This document shows positions 53,302 through 61,967 of a stretch of 64,000 nt of DNA, one piece after another. The translations under genes were made by a program, and so were the position numbers. Within the stretch, counting starts at the first letter, position 1, and each line of letters starts with the position of its first letter. A model generated the notes under the pieces. The model saw only the letters and a program-made list of their open reading frames with translations, searched no databases and was not told where the DNA came from. The DNA is taken from positions 1 through 64,000 of the forward strand of contig NZ_BMVW01000007.1 of NCBI RefSeq assembly GCF_014650915.1, in the 5' to 3' direction. The DNA is from Streptomyces poonensis (GTDB taxonomy: Bacteria; Actinomycetota; Actinomycetes; Streptomycetales; Streptomycetaceae).

Positions 53302-53337
53302 ACCGGCGCAGGCACCGGCGCCGGTGCCTGCGCCGGT
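53302..53337. terminator. Uninterrupted 36-bp palindrome between rtcB and the next gene
   Basis: ACCGGCGCAGGCACCGGC (53302-53319) is followed without spacer by its exact complement (53320-53337). It touches the stop codon of the convergent gene at 53337. A 12-bp direct repeat (GGCGCAGGCACC) runs through it. Most likely a terminator shared by both genes. Confidence 0.75.
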
Positions 53338-53798
53338 CAGAAGCGGTACGTGTCCCCCGTGTCCAGCGCCAGGACGTGCTGGTGATCGTTCCGATGGTTG
53401 CGGTCGATCGCGCCGCCGGCCCAGGCCGTGCCGATCTCCAGCAGGACCTCGGAAGGCGCGCCCTTCAGCCGTACCCGCAGGCGGATCACCTCGTCGAGCC
53501 CGTCCGCCGCGAGTGCGCCCGTCCCGCACACCACCGTCCACGCGTCCGAACGCGCGCAGCGGCGCGGCAGCGCCTGCCGGTCGGCCAGGGGCTCCGACCA
53601 GCGCAGCCGTACGGTGGCGTCGTCGACGGAGGACGGGCCGTGGTTACGTACGGCGAGCCGTACGTCGGCGCGGCCCGCGTGCAGGACGACGTGGCCGTGG
53701 TGGGCGAGATCGGCGTCGGGCGCGGGCCTGTCCGCCGCGAGGGCGGTCGCGCCGCCCATGAGTACCGCGCCCGCCGTGAGCGCGCCGAGGATGCGCAT
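53337..53798 (-). CDS. Small secreted protein of unknown function
   Basis: A 153-aa protein with an N-terminal signal peptide (MRILGALTAGAVLMGGATALAADR, cleavage probably after ALA). The mature part begins DADLAHHGHVVLHAGRADV and looks like a single beta-rich domain of the DUF11/CARDB sort (RNHGPSSVDDATVRLRW) with two cysteines (RRCARSD, VVCGTG) likely bridged. I do not recognise a function. It is convergent with rtcB. Confidence 0.75.
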   Translation of the reverse strand: MRILGALTAGAVLMGGATALAADRPAPDADLAHHGHVVLHAGRADVRLAVRNHGPSSVDDATVRLRWSEPLADRQALPRRCARSDAWTVVCGTGALAADGLDEVIRLRVRLKGAPSEVLLEIGTAWAGGAIDRNHRNDHQHVLALDTGDTYRF

Positions 53799-53928
53799 GA
53801 CGCCGACTCCTTGCCGCAGTGCCTGAGTGCATCGCCATACATGCCACCCGGCGGTGGGGCCCAGGCGCCGCCCATCAGGTGAGGCCGGGCGCCGGACGGG
53901 CGGCGGGGGAGCGTGGCAGGCTGCCCGT

Positions 53929-54267
53929 ATGGTGATCGTCCGTTCCGTCGTCCTGTTCGTCCTCGCCGCGCTGTTCGAGATCGGCGGGGCCTGGCTGGTG
54001 TGGCAGGGCGTGCGGGAGCACCGAGGCTGGCTGTGGATCGGCGCGGGTGTGCTCGCGCTCGGCGCGTACGGGTTCGTGGCGACGTTCCAGCCCGACGCGA
54101 ACTTCGGGCGCATCCTCGCCGCGTACGGCGGTGTGTTCGTCGCGGGATCACTGGTCTGGGGCATGGTCGCGGACGGCTACCGGCCCGACCGCTGGGACGT
54201 GACCGGCGCGCTGATCTGCCTGGCGGGGATGGCGCTGATCATGTACGCGCCCCGCGGCGGCAACTGA
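53929..54267 (+). CDS. YnfA/UPF0060-family membrane protein
   Basis: A 112-aa protein with four hydrophobic segments: VVLFVLAALFEIGGAWLVW, WLWIGAGVLALGAYGF, YGGVFVAGSLVWGMVADG and WDVTGALICLAGMALIMYAP. The pattern FEIGGAWLVWQGVREHRG and the GYRPDRWDVTG loop are diagnostic of the UPF0060/YnfA family, small transporters related to SMR drug pumps. Single gene. Confidence 0.93.
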   Translation: MVIVRSVVLFVLAALFEIGGAWLVWQGVREHRGWLWIGAGVLALGAYGFVATFQPDANFGRILAAYGGVFVAGSLVWGMVADGYRPDRWDVTGALICLAGMALIMYAPRGGN

Positions 54268-54373
54268 GGCGCACCTATCCTGGCGGGACCCCGGCACAGC
54301 GGCAGCGCGCCGCACCAGTACGGCAATCCAGTACGGCTACGGCAATCCAGTACGGCACCGAGGAGTTACGTCC

Positions 54374-55153
54374 ATGACCGCCCCCGCCACCCCCTCCGCC
54401 GCCTCCCGCATCGCCGTCGTCACCGGCGCGAGCAGTGGCATCGGTGCCGCGACGGCCCGGCAGCTGGCCGCGGCCGGCTACCGCGTCGTGCTGACCGCCC
54501 GCCGCAAGGACCGCATCGAGGCACTGGCGGAGGAGATCGATGCGGCGGGCCACTCGGCCGCGGCGTACGCCCTGGACGTGACGGACCGCGCGGCGGTCGA
54601 CGAGTTCGCCACGGCGTTCCGGACGATCGGCGTGCTGGTGAACAACGCGGGCGGCGCGCTCGGCACCGACCCGGTCGCGACGGGCGACCCGCAGGACTGG
54701 CGCACGATGTACGAGACCAACGTCATCGGCACCCTCAACCTCACCCAGGCACTGCTCCCGGCGCTCACCGCGAGCGGCGACGGCACGGTGGTCGTGGTGT
54801 CCTCCACGGCGGGCCACGGCACGTACGAGGGCGGCGCGGGGTACGTCGCCGCCAAGCACGCGGAGCACGTCCTCGCCGAGACGCTGCGGCTGGAGATCGT
54901 GGGGCAGCCGGTCCGCGTCATCGAGATCGCGCCGGGCATGGTGAAGACGGAGGAGTTCTCGCTGACCCGGTTCCGCGGGGACGAGGAGCGGGCCGCCAAG
55001 GTCTACGAGGGGGTCGCCGAGCCGCTGAGCGCGGACGACGTGGCGGACACCATCACCTGGGCGGTCACCCGGCCCAGCCACGTCAACGTGGACCTGCTCG
55101 TCGTCCGCCCGCGCGCGCAGGCGTCGAACACCAAGGTGCACCGGGAGCTCTGA
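54374..55153 (+). CDS. Short-chain dehydrogenase/reductase
   Basis: A 259-aa classical SDR. Cofactor motif VTGASSGIGAATARQL, the structural VNNAGGA, catalytic Ser in VVVSSTAGHGTY, and YxxxK as GYVAAKHAEH. The R-K following the second strand (LTARRKDR) implies preference for NADP(H), as in YdfG-like 3-hydroxy acid dehydrogenases. The 106-bp upstream gap contains three near-copies of CCAGTACGGC. Convergent with the AraC-type gene. Confidence 0.92.
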   Translation: MTAPATPSAASRIAVVTGASSGIGAATARQLAAAGYRVVLTARRKDRIEALAEEIDAAGHSAAAYALDVTDRAAVDEFATAFRTIGVLVNNAGGALGTDPVATGDPQDWRTMYETNVIGTLNLTQALLPALTASGDGTVVVVSSTAGHGTYEGGAGYVAAKHAEHVLAETLRLEIVGQPVRVIEIAPGMVKTEEFSLTRFRGDEERAAKVYEGVAEPLSADDVADTITWAVTRPSHVNVDLLVVRPRAQASNTKVHREL

Positions 55154-55166
55154 ACCCCCGGCGGTA

Positions 55167-55994
55167 TCAGCGCACGGCCTGGGCGTACGCCGTCGGCGGC
55201 ACCCCCACGGTGGCGGTGAAGTCGCGGACCAGGTGGGCCTGGTCCGCGTAGCCGAGGTCGACGGCGAGGGCGGCCCAGTCCACGGCGCGGTCGGTCTCGG
55301 CGCGCTCCAGGGCCTCGTGGATGCGGTACCGCAGGATCACCCACTTGGGGCCCACGCCGACGTACTCGGCGAAGAGGCGCTGGAGGGCCCGCGCCGACAG
55401 TCCCTGCTCGCGGGCGAAGTCGCCGACGCGGCGGATGGCGCGGTCGGTGCGGATGCGGTCCACGAGGGCCATGGCGAGGTCGGCCTGCGGGTCGGGCCGC
55501 GGGCCGAGTCCCAGCAGGAAGGTGTCGAGGGCGGCCACGCGCGCGTCCTCGTCCTCGGGGTCGAGGAGGGCCCGGGCAGCCGAGGTCTCGGAGAGGGCAG
55601 CCGAGGTCACGGCGAGCGCCGTCCGGGACAGCGGTACGCGCCGGCCCGTCCAGTCCGAGACCGGTCGGTCCGGTGCGAAGGGCCGGAAGCCGCCGGGGCG
55701 GAACTGGATGCCGCACACCCGGCCGCGCCCCTCCAGTTTCTGGGCGAACAGGCCGAGGCCGATCCCGGTGACCTCCGCGAGATTCCGGTCCCCGTACCGC
55801 TGGAAGACGATGTTCACGGACGGGTGGGGGACGACGTGGGAGACGTACGGCTCCGTGAGGTCCCAGTCGATCAGCCAGTAGTGCTCCAGGTACGGGCGCA
55901 GCGGCTCGGCCGGTTCACGGCGGTGGAAGCGGACCCGGGCGAAGAGCTCCGCGGCGTCGACGATGCCTCGGGTGTCACGGCGTGGGGCGGCCAT
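55167..55994 (-). CDS. AraC-family transcriptional regulator
   Basis: A 275-aa regulator: an N-terminal DUF6597-like sensing domain (YLEHYWLIDWDLTEPYVSH, VCGIQFRPGGFRPF) and a C-terminal double HTH (RRVGDFAREQGLSARALQRL, WAALAVDLGYADQAHLVRDF). ATG 55994 is used. It is divergent from the flavin oxidoreductase operon with 150 bp between them and is a reasonable candidate for its regulator. Confidence 0.9.
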   Translation of the reverse strand: MAAPRRDTRGIVDAAELFARVRFHRREPAEPLRPYLEHYWLIDWDLTEPYVSHVVPHPSVNIVFQRYGDRNLAEVTGIGLGLFAQKLEGRGRVCGIQFRPGGFRPFAPDRPVSDWTGRRVPLSRTALAVTSAALSETSAARALLDPEDEDARVAALDTFLLGLGPRPDPQADLAMALVDRIRTDRAIRRVGDFAREQGLSARALQRLFAEYVGVGPKWVILRYRIHEALERAETDRAVDWAALAVDLGYADQAHLVRDFTATVGVPPTAYAQAVR

Positions 55995-56144
55995 GGGGGA
56001 AGCGTAGGCACGGGGGCCGAGTAGCGGGCGGCGAGCAGCGGGGAGCGGAACAGCAGGAGCGGAACAGCGGGGGACGGAATAGCGAGGGCGGAGCAGCCGT
56101 TCAGGGGTATAGTTGAATCGTAAACAACCTGGAGGGTGGCAGCC

Positions 56145-57263
56145 ATGATGCAGTTCGGGATCTTCAGCGTCGGGGACGTCACGCCCGACCCGACCACGGG
56201 CCGGACGCCGACCGAGCGCGAGCGCATCAAGGCGATGGTCGCGATCGCGCTGAAGGCCGAGGAGGTCGGCCTGGACGTCTTCGCGACCGGTGAGCACCAC
56301 AACCCGCCGTTCGTGCCGTCCTCCCCGACCACGATGCTCGGCTACATAGCCGCCCGCACCGAGCGGCTGATCCTGTCCACCGCGACCACGCTGATCACCA
56401 CCAACGACCCGGTGAAGATCGCCGAGGACTACGCGATGCTCCAGCACCTGGCCGACGGGCGCGTCGACCTGACGATGGGGCGCGGCAACACGGGCCCGGT
56501 CTATCCGTGGTTCGGGCAGGACATCCGGCAGGGCATCAACCTCGCCATCGAGAACTACGCCCTGCTGCGCCGGCTGTGGACCGAGAAGGTGGTGAACTGG
56601 GAGGGCAGGTTCCGCTCCCCGCTCCAGGGCTTCACCGCCACGCCCGCCCCGATGGACGGCGTCCCGCCGTTCGTCTGGCACGGCTCGATCCGCTCCCCGG
56701 AGATCGCCGAACAGGCCGCGTACTACGGCGACGGCTTCTTCCACAACAACATCTTCTGGCCGGCCGACCACACCAAGCGGATGGTCGAGCTGTACCGCAC
56801 CCGGTACGCGCACTACGGCCACGGCACGCCCGAGCAGGCGATCGTCGGGCTCGGCGGCCAGGTGTTCATGCGGAAGAACTCGCAGGACGCGGTGCGCGAG
56901 TTCCGGCCCTACTTCGACGTCGCGCCGGTGTACGGGCACGGGCCGTCGCTGGAGGAGTTCACCGCGCAGACCCCGCTGACGGTCGGCTCGCCGCAGCAGG
57001 TCATCGAGAAGACGCTGAGCTTCCGCGAGTACGCCGGTGACTACCAGCGCCAGCTGTTCCTGATGGACCACGCGGGCCTGCCGCTGAAGACCGTGCTGGA
57101 GCAGCTCGACATCCTCGGCGAGGAGGTCGTGCCGGTGCTGCGCGAGGAGTTCGCGAAGGGGCGCCCGGCGAACGTGCCGGACGCGCCCACGCACGGGTCG
57201 CGGGTCGCCGCGGCCAGGGAGAAGGAGACCACGGACTCGGGCCGGGAGGTGCGTACCGCATGA
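56145..57263 (+). CDS. LLM-class flavin-dependent oxidoreductase
   Basis: A 372-aa luciferase-like monooxygenase of the CE1758 type. FGIFSVGDVTPDPTTGR opens the TIM barrel; GEHHNPPFVPSSPTTM, LTMGRGNTGPVYPWFGQ and PFVWHGSIRSPEIAE are typical. It uses reduced FMN, presumably supplied by the next gene (4-bp overlap ATGA). ATG 56145 follows CTGGAGGG. GTTGAATCGTAAACAAC, a loose palindrome with GTTG and CAAC ends, lies upstream at 56112-56128 and may be an operator. Confidence 0.92.
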   Translation: MMQFGIFSVGDVTPDPTTGRTPTERERIKAMVAIALKAEEVGLDVFATGEHHNPPFVPSSPTTMLGYIAARTERLILSTATTLITTNDPVKIAEDYAMLQHLADGRVDLTMGRGNTGPVYPWFGQDIRQGINLAIENYALLRRLWTEKVVNWEGRFRSPLQGFTATPAPMDGVPPFVWHGSIRSPEIAEQAAYYGDGFFHNNIFWPADHTKRMVELYRTRYAHYGHGTPEQAIVGLGGQVFMRKNSQDAVREFRPYFDVAPVYGHGPSLEEFTAQTPLTVGSPQQVIEKTLSFREYAGDYQRQLFLMDHAGLPLKTVLEQLDILGEEVVPVLREEFAKGRPANVPDAPTHGSRVAAAREKETTDSGREVRTA

Positions 57264-57961
57264 AGCTCGTCGTCGTCTCGGCGGGGCTGAGCGTGCCCTC
57301 GTCCACCCGGCTGCTGGCCGACCGGCTGGCCGCCGCGACCACCGCACGCGTCCCCGCCGACGCCGGCCTCCAGGTCGTGGAACTGCGCGACCTGGCCGTC
57401 GAGATCGCACACAACTTCACCAACGGCTTCCCGGGCCCGAACCTGGCCCCCGCGCTGGACGCCGTGCGGGCGGCGGACGGTCTGATCGTGGTCACGCCGG
57501 TGTTCTCCGCCTCCTACAGCGGGCTGTTCAAGTCGTTCTTCGACGTGCTCGACAAGGACGCCCTGATCGGCAAGCCGGTGCTCCTCGCGGCCACCGGCGG
57601 CTCCGCCCGGCACTCGCTGGTCCTGGAGCACGCGCTGCGCCCGCTGTTCGCGTACCTGCGGGCGACGACCGTCCCCACAGCCGTCTACGCGGCCTCGGAG
57701 GACTGGGGCGCGGAGGGGCTCGCCGAGCGGATCGAACGGGCGGCCGGGGAGCTCGCGGGGCTGCTGGGCGGCCACCGGGGCGCGTCCGTGTCCGAGGCGG
57801 GGCCCGCGGCCGGGACCCCGCACGAGCCGGAGACGCCGGCCACGCCCGGGTACGGGGACGACATAGCGCCGGCGCCCGGGCCGGGAGCAGCGTCCGCTCA
57901 CGGGTCGGGCCTTCCGCCCGTGGTCCCCTTCGAGCAGCAGCTCGCGGCGCTGAGGCCGTGA
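57260..57961 (+). CDS. NAD(P)H-dependent FMN reductase (CE1759 type)
   Basis: A 233-aa flavodoxin-fold reductase: SAGLSVPSSTRLLADRL binds the phosphate, VTPVFSASYSGLFKSFFDVLD the flavin ring, and LLAATGGSARHSLVLEHAL follows. The last ~50 residues are a Gly/Pro/Ala-rich tail ending PPVVPFEQQLAALRP. It is translationally coupled to the LLM gene and should deliver reduced flavin to it. Confidence 0.92.
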   Translation: MKLVVVSAGLSVPSSTRLLADRLAAATTARVPADAGLQVVELRDLAVEIAHNFTNGFPGPNLAPALDAVRAADGLIVVTPVFSASYSGLFKSFFDVLDKDALIGKPVLLAATGGSARHSLVLEHALRPLFAYLRATTVPTAVYAASEDWGAEGLAERIERAAGELAGLLGGHRGASVSEAGPAAGTPHEPETPATPGYGDDIAPAPGPGAASAHGSGLPPVVPFEQQLAALRP

Positions 57962-57965
57962 CGGT

Positions 57966-59225
57966 TCAGACCGGCCGGCTCGCGGCGCCGCCGCGCCACG
58001 CCCGCACCCGGCGCCGTACCAGCCGGGTGCGGCGCCGGAGCCAGGCCCTCGCACGGGCCCTCTCGCGCACCCACCCCCGGCGGCGGCGGGTGGCGCGCAG
58101 CTCCGCGAAGAGCAGTTCGTAGCGGGCGAGGATCGGGGCGGGGTCGTAGCGGTGGGTGCTCCGCAGGGCCGCCTCGCCCATCGCCCGCCGGGTCCCGCCG
58201 TCCGCGATCAGCTCCAGCATCGCGTCGGCGAGGGCGCCGGCGTCGCCGACGGGGACGAGACGGCCGTCGACGCCGTCCGTGATGATCTCGGCGGGCCCGA
58301 GCGGGCAGTCCGTGCTGACGACGGGCACCCCGCAGCGCATCGCCTCCACCAGCGTCATCCCGAACGACTCCGCGTCCGAGGCGCTGACCACCAGCGACGC
58401 CTGAGCGAACTCCGTCTCGATCGGGGTGCGCGGCCCCATCAGGCGGGCCCGGCCGGTCAGGCCCATGCCCTCGATCAGGCCCTCCAGGCGTTCCTTCTGC
58501 CTGCCGCCGCCGTAGATGCGCAGCTCCCAGTCCGGCTCCTTCGCCGCGACCCGGGCGAACGCCTCCAGCAGCAGGTCGAAACGCTTGCCGCGGGCCAGCC
58601 GGCCGGCCGCGGCGATCACGGGGGCGGTGAGGCCGGACGGGGGCACGCCGACCGCGGGCACGATGTTCGGCACCGACAGCACCCGTACCCCCGGCAGCGT
58701 CATCCGCGCCCGGTACACCCGGGCGTCCGCCTCGGTCGTCGTCACCACCGCGTCCAGGGCGCGGTAGTGCCGGGCGAGCACCTTGCGCAGCCGCTCGTCG
58801 TGCGCGTCGTGGCGCAGGTGCTCCTGGCCGATGCGCAGCGCGCGGCGGGGCGCGAAGCGGGCGACGTACACGTTGAGGCCGGGCCGGGTGCCGATGACGA
58901 CGTCCGCGCGGCAGGCGGACAGATAGGCGCGGACCCGCAGGTCGGTGAGGCGGCTGTACTGGTGGTGGCGCTTGTCCTCGGCGGGGAAGTCGACGGCCGG
59001 CCGGCCGTACGCGGGATCGGCCGTGTCCGCGCTGCCCGGCCGCAGATCCACCATGGGGACGAGCCCGATCCGCGGGTCGACGGCGAAGCGCGGCACGTCC
59101 CGGTGCCGCGCCATCGACACGATCTCCACGTCGTGCCGGTCCGCCAGCGCCGACGCCAGGTTGAGCGTGGTGCGGACGGTGCCGCCGATGGCGTACGCGT
59201 TGTGCAGCAGGAACACGATCCTCAT
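57966..59225 (-). CDS. Family-4 glycosyltransferase
   Basis: A 419-aa GT-B glycosyltransferase: N-terminal acceptor domain starting MRIVFLLHNAYAIGGTVRTT, then the donor domain with AAGRLARGKRFDLLLEAFA, LRIYGGGRQKE, and the E-x7-E motif SDAESFGMTLVEAMRCGVP. The C-terminus is very Arg-rich, suitable for membrane contact. An in-frame ATG at 59450 would add 75 residues made partly of PPHTT repeats; the shorter form is preferred because MRIVFLLHN is the normal start. Its product is likely a cell-envelope or secondary-metabolite sugar. Convergent with the FMN reductase gene. Confidence 0.9.
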   Translation of the reverse strand: MRIVFLLHNAYAIGGTVRTTLNLASALADRHDVEIVSMARHRDVPRFAVDPRIGLVPMVDLRPGSADTADPAYGRPAVDFPAEDKRHHQYSRLTDLRVRAYLSACRADVVIGTRPGLNVYVARFAPRRALRIGQEHLRHDAHDERLRKVLARHYRALDAVVTTTEADARVYRARMTLPGVRVLSVPNIVPAVGVPPSGLTAPVIAAAGRLARGKRFDLLLEAFARVAAKEPDWELRIYGGGRQKERLEGLIEGMGLTGRARLMGPRTPIETEFAQASLVVSASDAESFGMTLVEAMRCGVPVVSTDCPLGPAEIITDGVDGRLVPVGDAGALADAMLELIADGGTRRAMGEAALRSTHRYDPAPILARYELLFAELRATRRRRGWVRERARARAWLRRRTRLVRRRVRAWRGGAASRPV

Positions 59226-59284
59226 GCGCCGGGCCTTCGCCGGGGCACGCCGACCGTCGGTCGGGCCGGTCCTCGGGTGGTGCG

Positions 59285-59344
59285 TCGTATGCGGTGGGCT
59301 CGTATGCGGTGGGGTCGTATGCGGTGGGGTCGTACGCGGTGAGG
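59285..59344. repeat. 15-bp minisatellite upstream of the glycosyltransferase gene
   Basis: Four copies of TCGTATGCGGTGGGG (59285-59344, last copy slightly diverged), inside a 426-bp gap (59226-59651) between divergent genes. On the minus strand the frame is open through to the glycosyltransferase start and reads repeated TPPHT. Apart from this and the two promoters the gap shows no gene. Confidence 0.88.
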
Positions 59345-59651
59345 CGGTGGTCCGCTCCGGCTCGTCGTCGTGCGGTGCGCCGTTCGTCGGCTCCTCGGGC
59401 TGCATACGGGTCGCGTACCCGTCCTGCCCGCTCCAGTGCCTGCGCTTCATACGACCCCTTCGGCCTTCCGGCGTAACCTCGGTCCCGGCCGCCCGGCCGT
59501 ACGATCGCTCGGCCGTACGACCCGGCATACCGGACACGGTGGCGCGGCGGGGTGAGCACCTCGCCCGGAACCGGTGAGAGAGGGGTAAGAAGCCCGCTCC
59601 CGCCCGTCTCCGCCAAGTGGTTCGGGGCCGGCGTCTTGGCAGACTGGTGAG

Positions 59652-60431
59652 GTGCCCCAGACTGTGCTGCTCGCCGAGGACGACCGCGCCATCCGACATG
59701 CCCTGGAACGCGCGTTGACCTTGGAGGGTTACGAGGTCACGGCCGTGGCCGACGGTGTGGAGGCGCTCGCCCGGGCCCACCGGACGCCGCCCGACGTGCT
59801 CGTCCTGGATGTGATGATGCCGGGCATCGACGGGCTCCAGGTATGCCGCGCCCTGCGGGCCGAAGGAAACCGGACACCGATCCTGATGCTCACCGCGCTC
59901 GTGGAGACGGCCGACCGGATCGCCGGTCTGGACGCCGGAGCGGACGACTACGTGGTCAAGCCGTTCGACGTGGAGGAGGTGTTCGCCCGTCTGAGGGCTC
60001 TGCTGCGCCGAACGGGCAACCCGGACGCCCCCTGGCCCTCCGGTGACGCGCCCCGGCCGCCGTCGGGTGAGGTGTCCCGGCGGTCTTCGGGTGACGTGCC
60101 CCGGCGGTCGCCCGGTGACGCGGGCGGGGGCGGCCTCCTCACCGCGGCGGGAGTGCGCATGGACACCCACGCCCGGCGGGCCTGGCGCGGGACGCGGGAA
60201 CTGGAGCTGACCCGGACCGAGTTCGACCTCCTCGAACTGCTCGTCCGCCATGCCGGGATCGTCCTCGACCACACCACGATCTATGACCGGATCTGGGGCT
60301 ACGACTTCGGCCCCGGATCCAAGAACCTCGCCGTCTACGTGGGCTATCTGCGGCGCAAGCTCGATGAGCCGGGGGCACCGGCGCTGATCCACACGGTGCG
60401 CGGCGTGGGGTACGTGCTGAGGGAGGACTGA
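59652..60431 (+). CDS. OmpR-family response regulator
   Basis: A 259-aa MprA-like regulator. Receiver domain 3-118: acidic pair E9/D10-D11, phosphoacceptor D53 in VLVLDVMMPGIDG, T81 and K103 in VVKPFDVEE. The output winged helix ends with TRTEFDLLELLVRHAG and GSKNLAVYVGYLRRKL. The linker (about 128-155) holds three eight-residue repeats of the form SGDVPRRS. GTG 59652 sits behind GGTGAG. The next gene begins directly after its stop, so sensor and regulator are co-translated. Confidence 0.95.
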   Translation: MPQTVLLAEDDRAIRHALERALTLEGYEVTAVADGVEALARAHRTPPDVLVLDVMMPGIDGLQVCRALRAEGNRTPILMLTALVETADRIAGLDAGADDYVVKPFDVEEVFARLRALLRRTGNPDAPWPSGDAPRPPSGEVSRRSSGDVPRRSPGDAGGGGLLTAAGVRMDTHARRAWRGTRELELTRTEFDLLELLVRHAGIVLDHTTIYDRIWGYDFGPGSKNLAVYVGYLRRKLDEPGAPALIHTVRGVGYVLRED

Positions 60432-61967
60432 GTGCGGCTGGGCCGGCGGCCCCGGATCTCCTCCCTCCGGGCCACCTTCACGGTGTCCTTCGCCGCCGTC
60501 GCGGCCGTCGTGACCGTGCTCGTCGGCTCCATCGGCTACAGCGCGGCGGCCCGCCTGGTCCGGGTCGACGAGCAGACCGTGTTCGCCGGTGTGGTGCACG
60601 ACCTGCGCCGGCAGGTACGGGAGGAGGAGCTCGGCCCCGCCGACTACACCTCCTCCGACCTGGGCGGACCACGTGACGAGCTGATGGGCACGGGCCGTAC
60701 GGTCGTCCAGGTGCTCGGCCCCGGCGGTGAGGTCGTCGAGGAGGGCAGCCCGGCCCTGCCCGTGCGCTCCATGGACCGCCGTACGTCCGTCGCCGTGGTC
60801 GCGGGCCGGGTGGCCCAGCACGACGAGGTGGCCCACGGCGACGATCTCTACCGGGTGGCCACCGTGTCCCTCGGCGACGGGCGGGGGGCCGTCCAGGTGG
60901 CGCAGGAGTTCAGCGACACGGAGGACCTGCTGAGGGAGCTCCAGCAGCGCACCGTGCTCCTGGTCTCGGCGGTCGTCGTGTCGGCCGGACTGTTCGGCTG
61001 GTGGCTGGGCCGTCGCCTCACCCGGCGCCTGGTGCGGCTCGCCGGTGCGGCGGAGGACGTCGCCCGCACCGGGCAGCTCGCCATCCAGGTGCCCGTCACC
61101 GGCCGCGACGAGGTGGCCCGCCTCGGCCGCTCCTTCGACCGGATGCTGCTCCGCCTCGCCCGGTCGGAGGAGGACCAGCGCCGGCTGGTCCAGGACGCGG
61201 GCCACGAACTGCGCACCCCGCTCACCTCCCTGCGCACCAACATCTCGCTGCTGCGCCGCATCGACCGGTTCCCCGCCTCCGTCCGCGAGGAACTGGTCGC
61301 CGACCTGGCCGAGGAGGCCCGCGAACTGACCGACCTGGTGAACGAGCTGGTGGACCTGGCGGCCGGCCAGTCCGGCACCGAGCCCGTGCAGCGGGTCGAC
61401 CTCGCCGATCTGGCGGTGGACGTGGCGGCCCACGCCCGCCGCCGGACCGGCCGGGAGATCGTGCTGCGGGCGTCCGGGGACACCACGGTGCGGGGCCGGG
61501 CGGGCGCGCTGCAGCGGGCGGTGTCGAACCTGGTGGAGAACGCGGCGAAGTTCGATCGCGGGGGGTCCGGGACGATAGAGATCGTGGTGACGGGGGTGGG
61601 AACGGGAGCGGGAGCGAGGGAGGGGGCAGGGGCTGGGCCGGTGACGGGCATCGCGGACGGCCCGCCGAATGACAGCAGTGGCACCGGAAGCGGGACCGGG
61701 ACAGGGGCCGGAACGGGGACCGCGACCGTCCGCGTCGAGGTGCGCGACCGGGGTCCCGGCCTCGCCGAGGATGACCTGACCCGTGTCTTCGACCGTTTCT
61801 ACCGCGCCACCACCGCCCGCAGCCTGCCCGGTTCGGGCCTGGGCCTGTCGATCGTGCGGGAGGTCGCCGAGGCGCACGGGGGCGCGCCCTTCGCCGAGCG
61901 GCGCGACGGAGGGGGAGCGATCATCGGGTTCACGGTGCGGGCGGAGGCGGTGGGACCGGGGCCGTGA
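60432..61967 (+). CDS. Sensor histidine kinase with Gly/Thr-rich insertion in the ATPase domain
   Basis: A 511-aa kinase: TM1 about 17-38, extracytoplasmic part 39-172, TM2 about 174-193, HAMP, then H-box DAGHELRTPLTSL (H258), N box NLVENAAKFD, G1 VRDRGPGLAED, F FDRFYRA, G2 GSGLGLSIV. Between N and G1 boxes lies about 45 residues of GTGAGAREGAGAGPVTG and SGTGSGTGTGAGTGT composition, enlarging the loop near the ATP lid. It is the partner of the response regulator immediately upstream. The 3' end overlaps the convergent CtaG gene by 38 bp. Confidence 0.95.
   Translation: MRLGRRPRISSLRATFTVSFAAVAAVVTVLVGSIGYSAAARLVRVDEQTVFAGVVHDLRRQVREEELGPADYTSSDLGGPRDELMGTGRTVVQVLGPGGEVVEEGSPALPVRSMDRRTSVAVVAGRVAQHDEVAHGDDLYRVATVSLGDGRGAVQVAQEFSDTEDLLRELQQRTVLLVSAVVVSAGLFGWWLGRRLTRRLVRLAGAAEDVARTGQLAIQVPVTGRDEVARLGRSFDRMLLRLARSEEDQRRLVQDAGHELRTPLTSLRTNISLLRRIDRFPASVREELVADLAEEARELTDLVNELVDLAAGQSGTEPVQRVDLADLAVDVAAHARRRTGREIVLRASGDTTVRGRAGALQRAVSNLVENAAKFDRGGSGTIEIVVTGVGTGAGAREGAGAGPVTGIADGPPNDSSGTGSGTGTGAGTGTATVRVEVRDRGPGLAEDDLTRVFDRFYRATTARSLPGSGLGLSIVREVAEAHGGAPFAERRDGGGAIIGFTVRAEAVGPGP

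Noticed and set aside
59285..59344. 15-bp repeats as iterons of a replication origin
   Set aside because: No initiator gene nearby and the units are head-to-tail without AT-rich sequence; a minisatellite is simpler.
57966..61877. A 1303-codon open frame covering the glycosyltransferase and running across the response regulator and kinase genes
   Set aside because: Only the first part as translated from 59225 resembles a protein family; the rest is antisense to a well-supported two-component system and follows from high GC.
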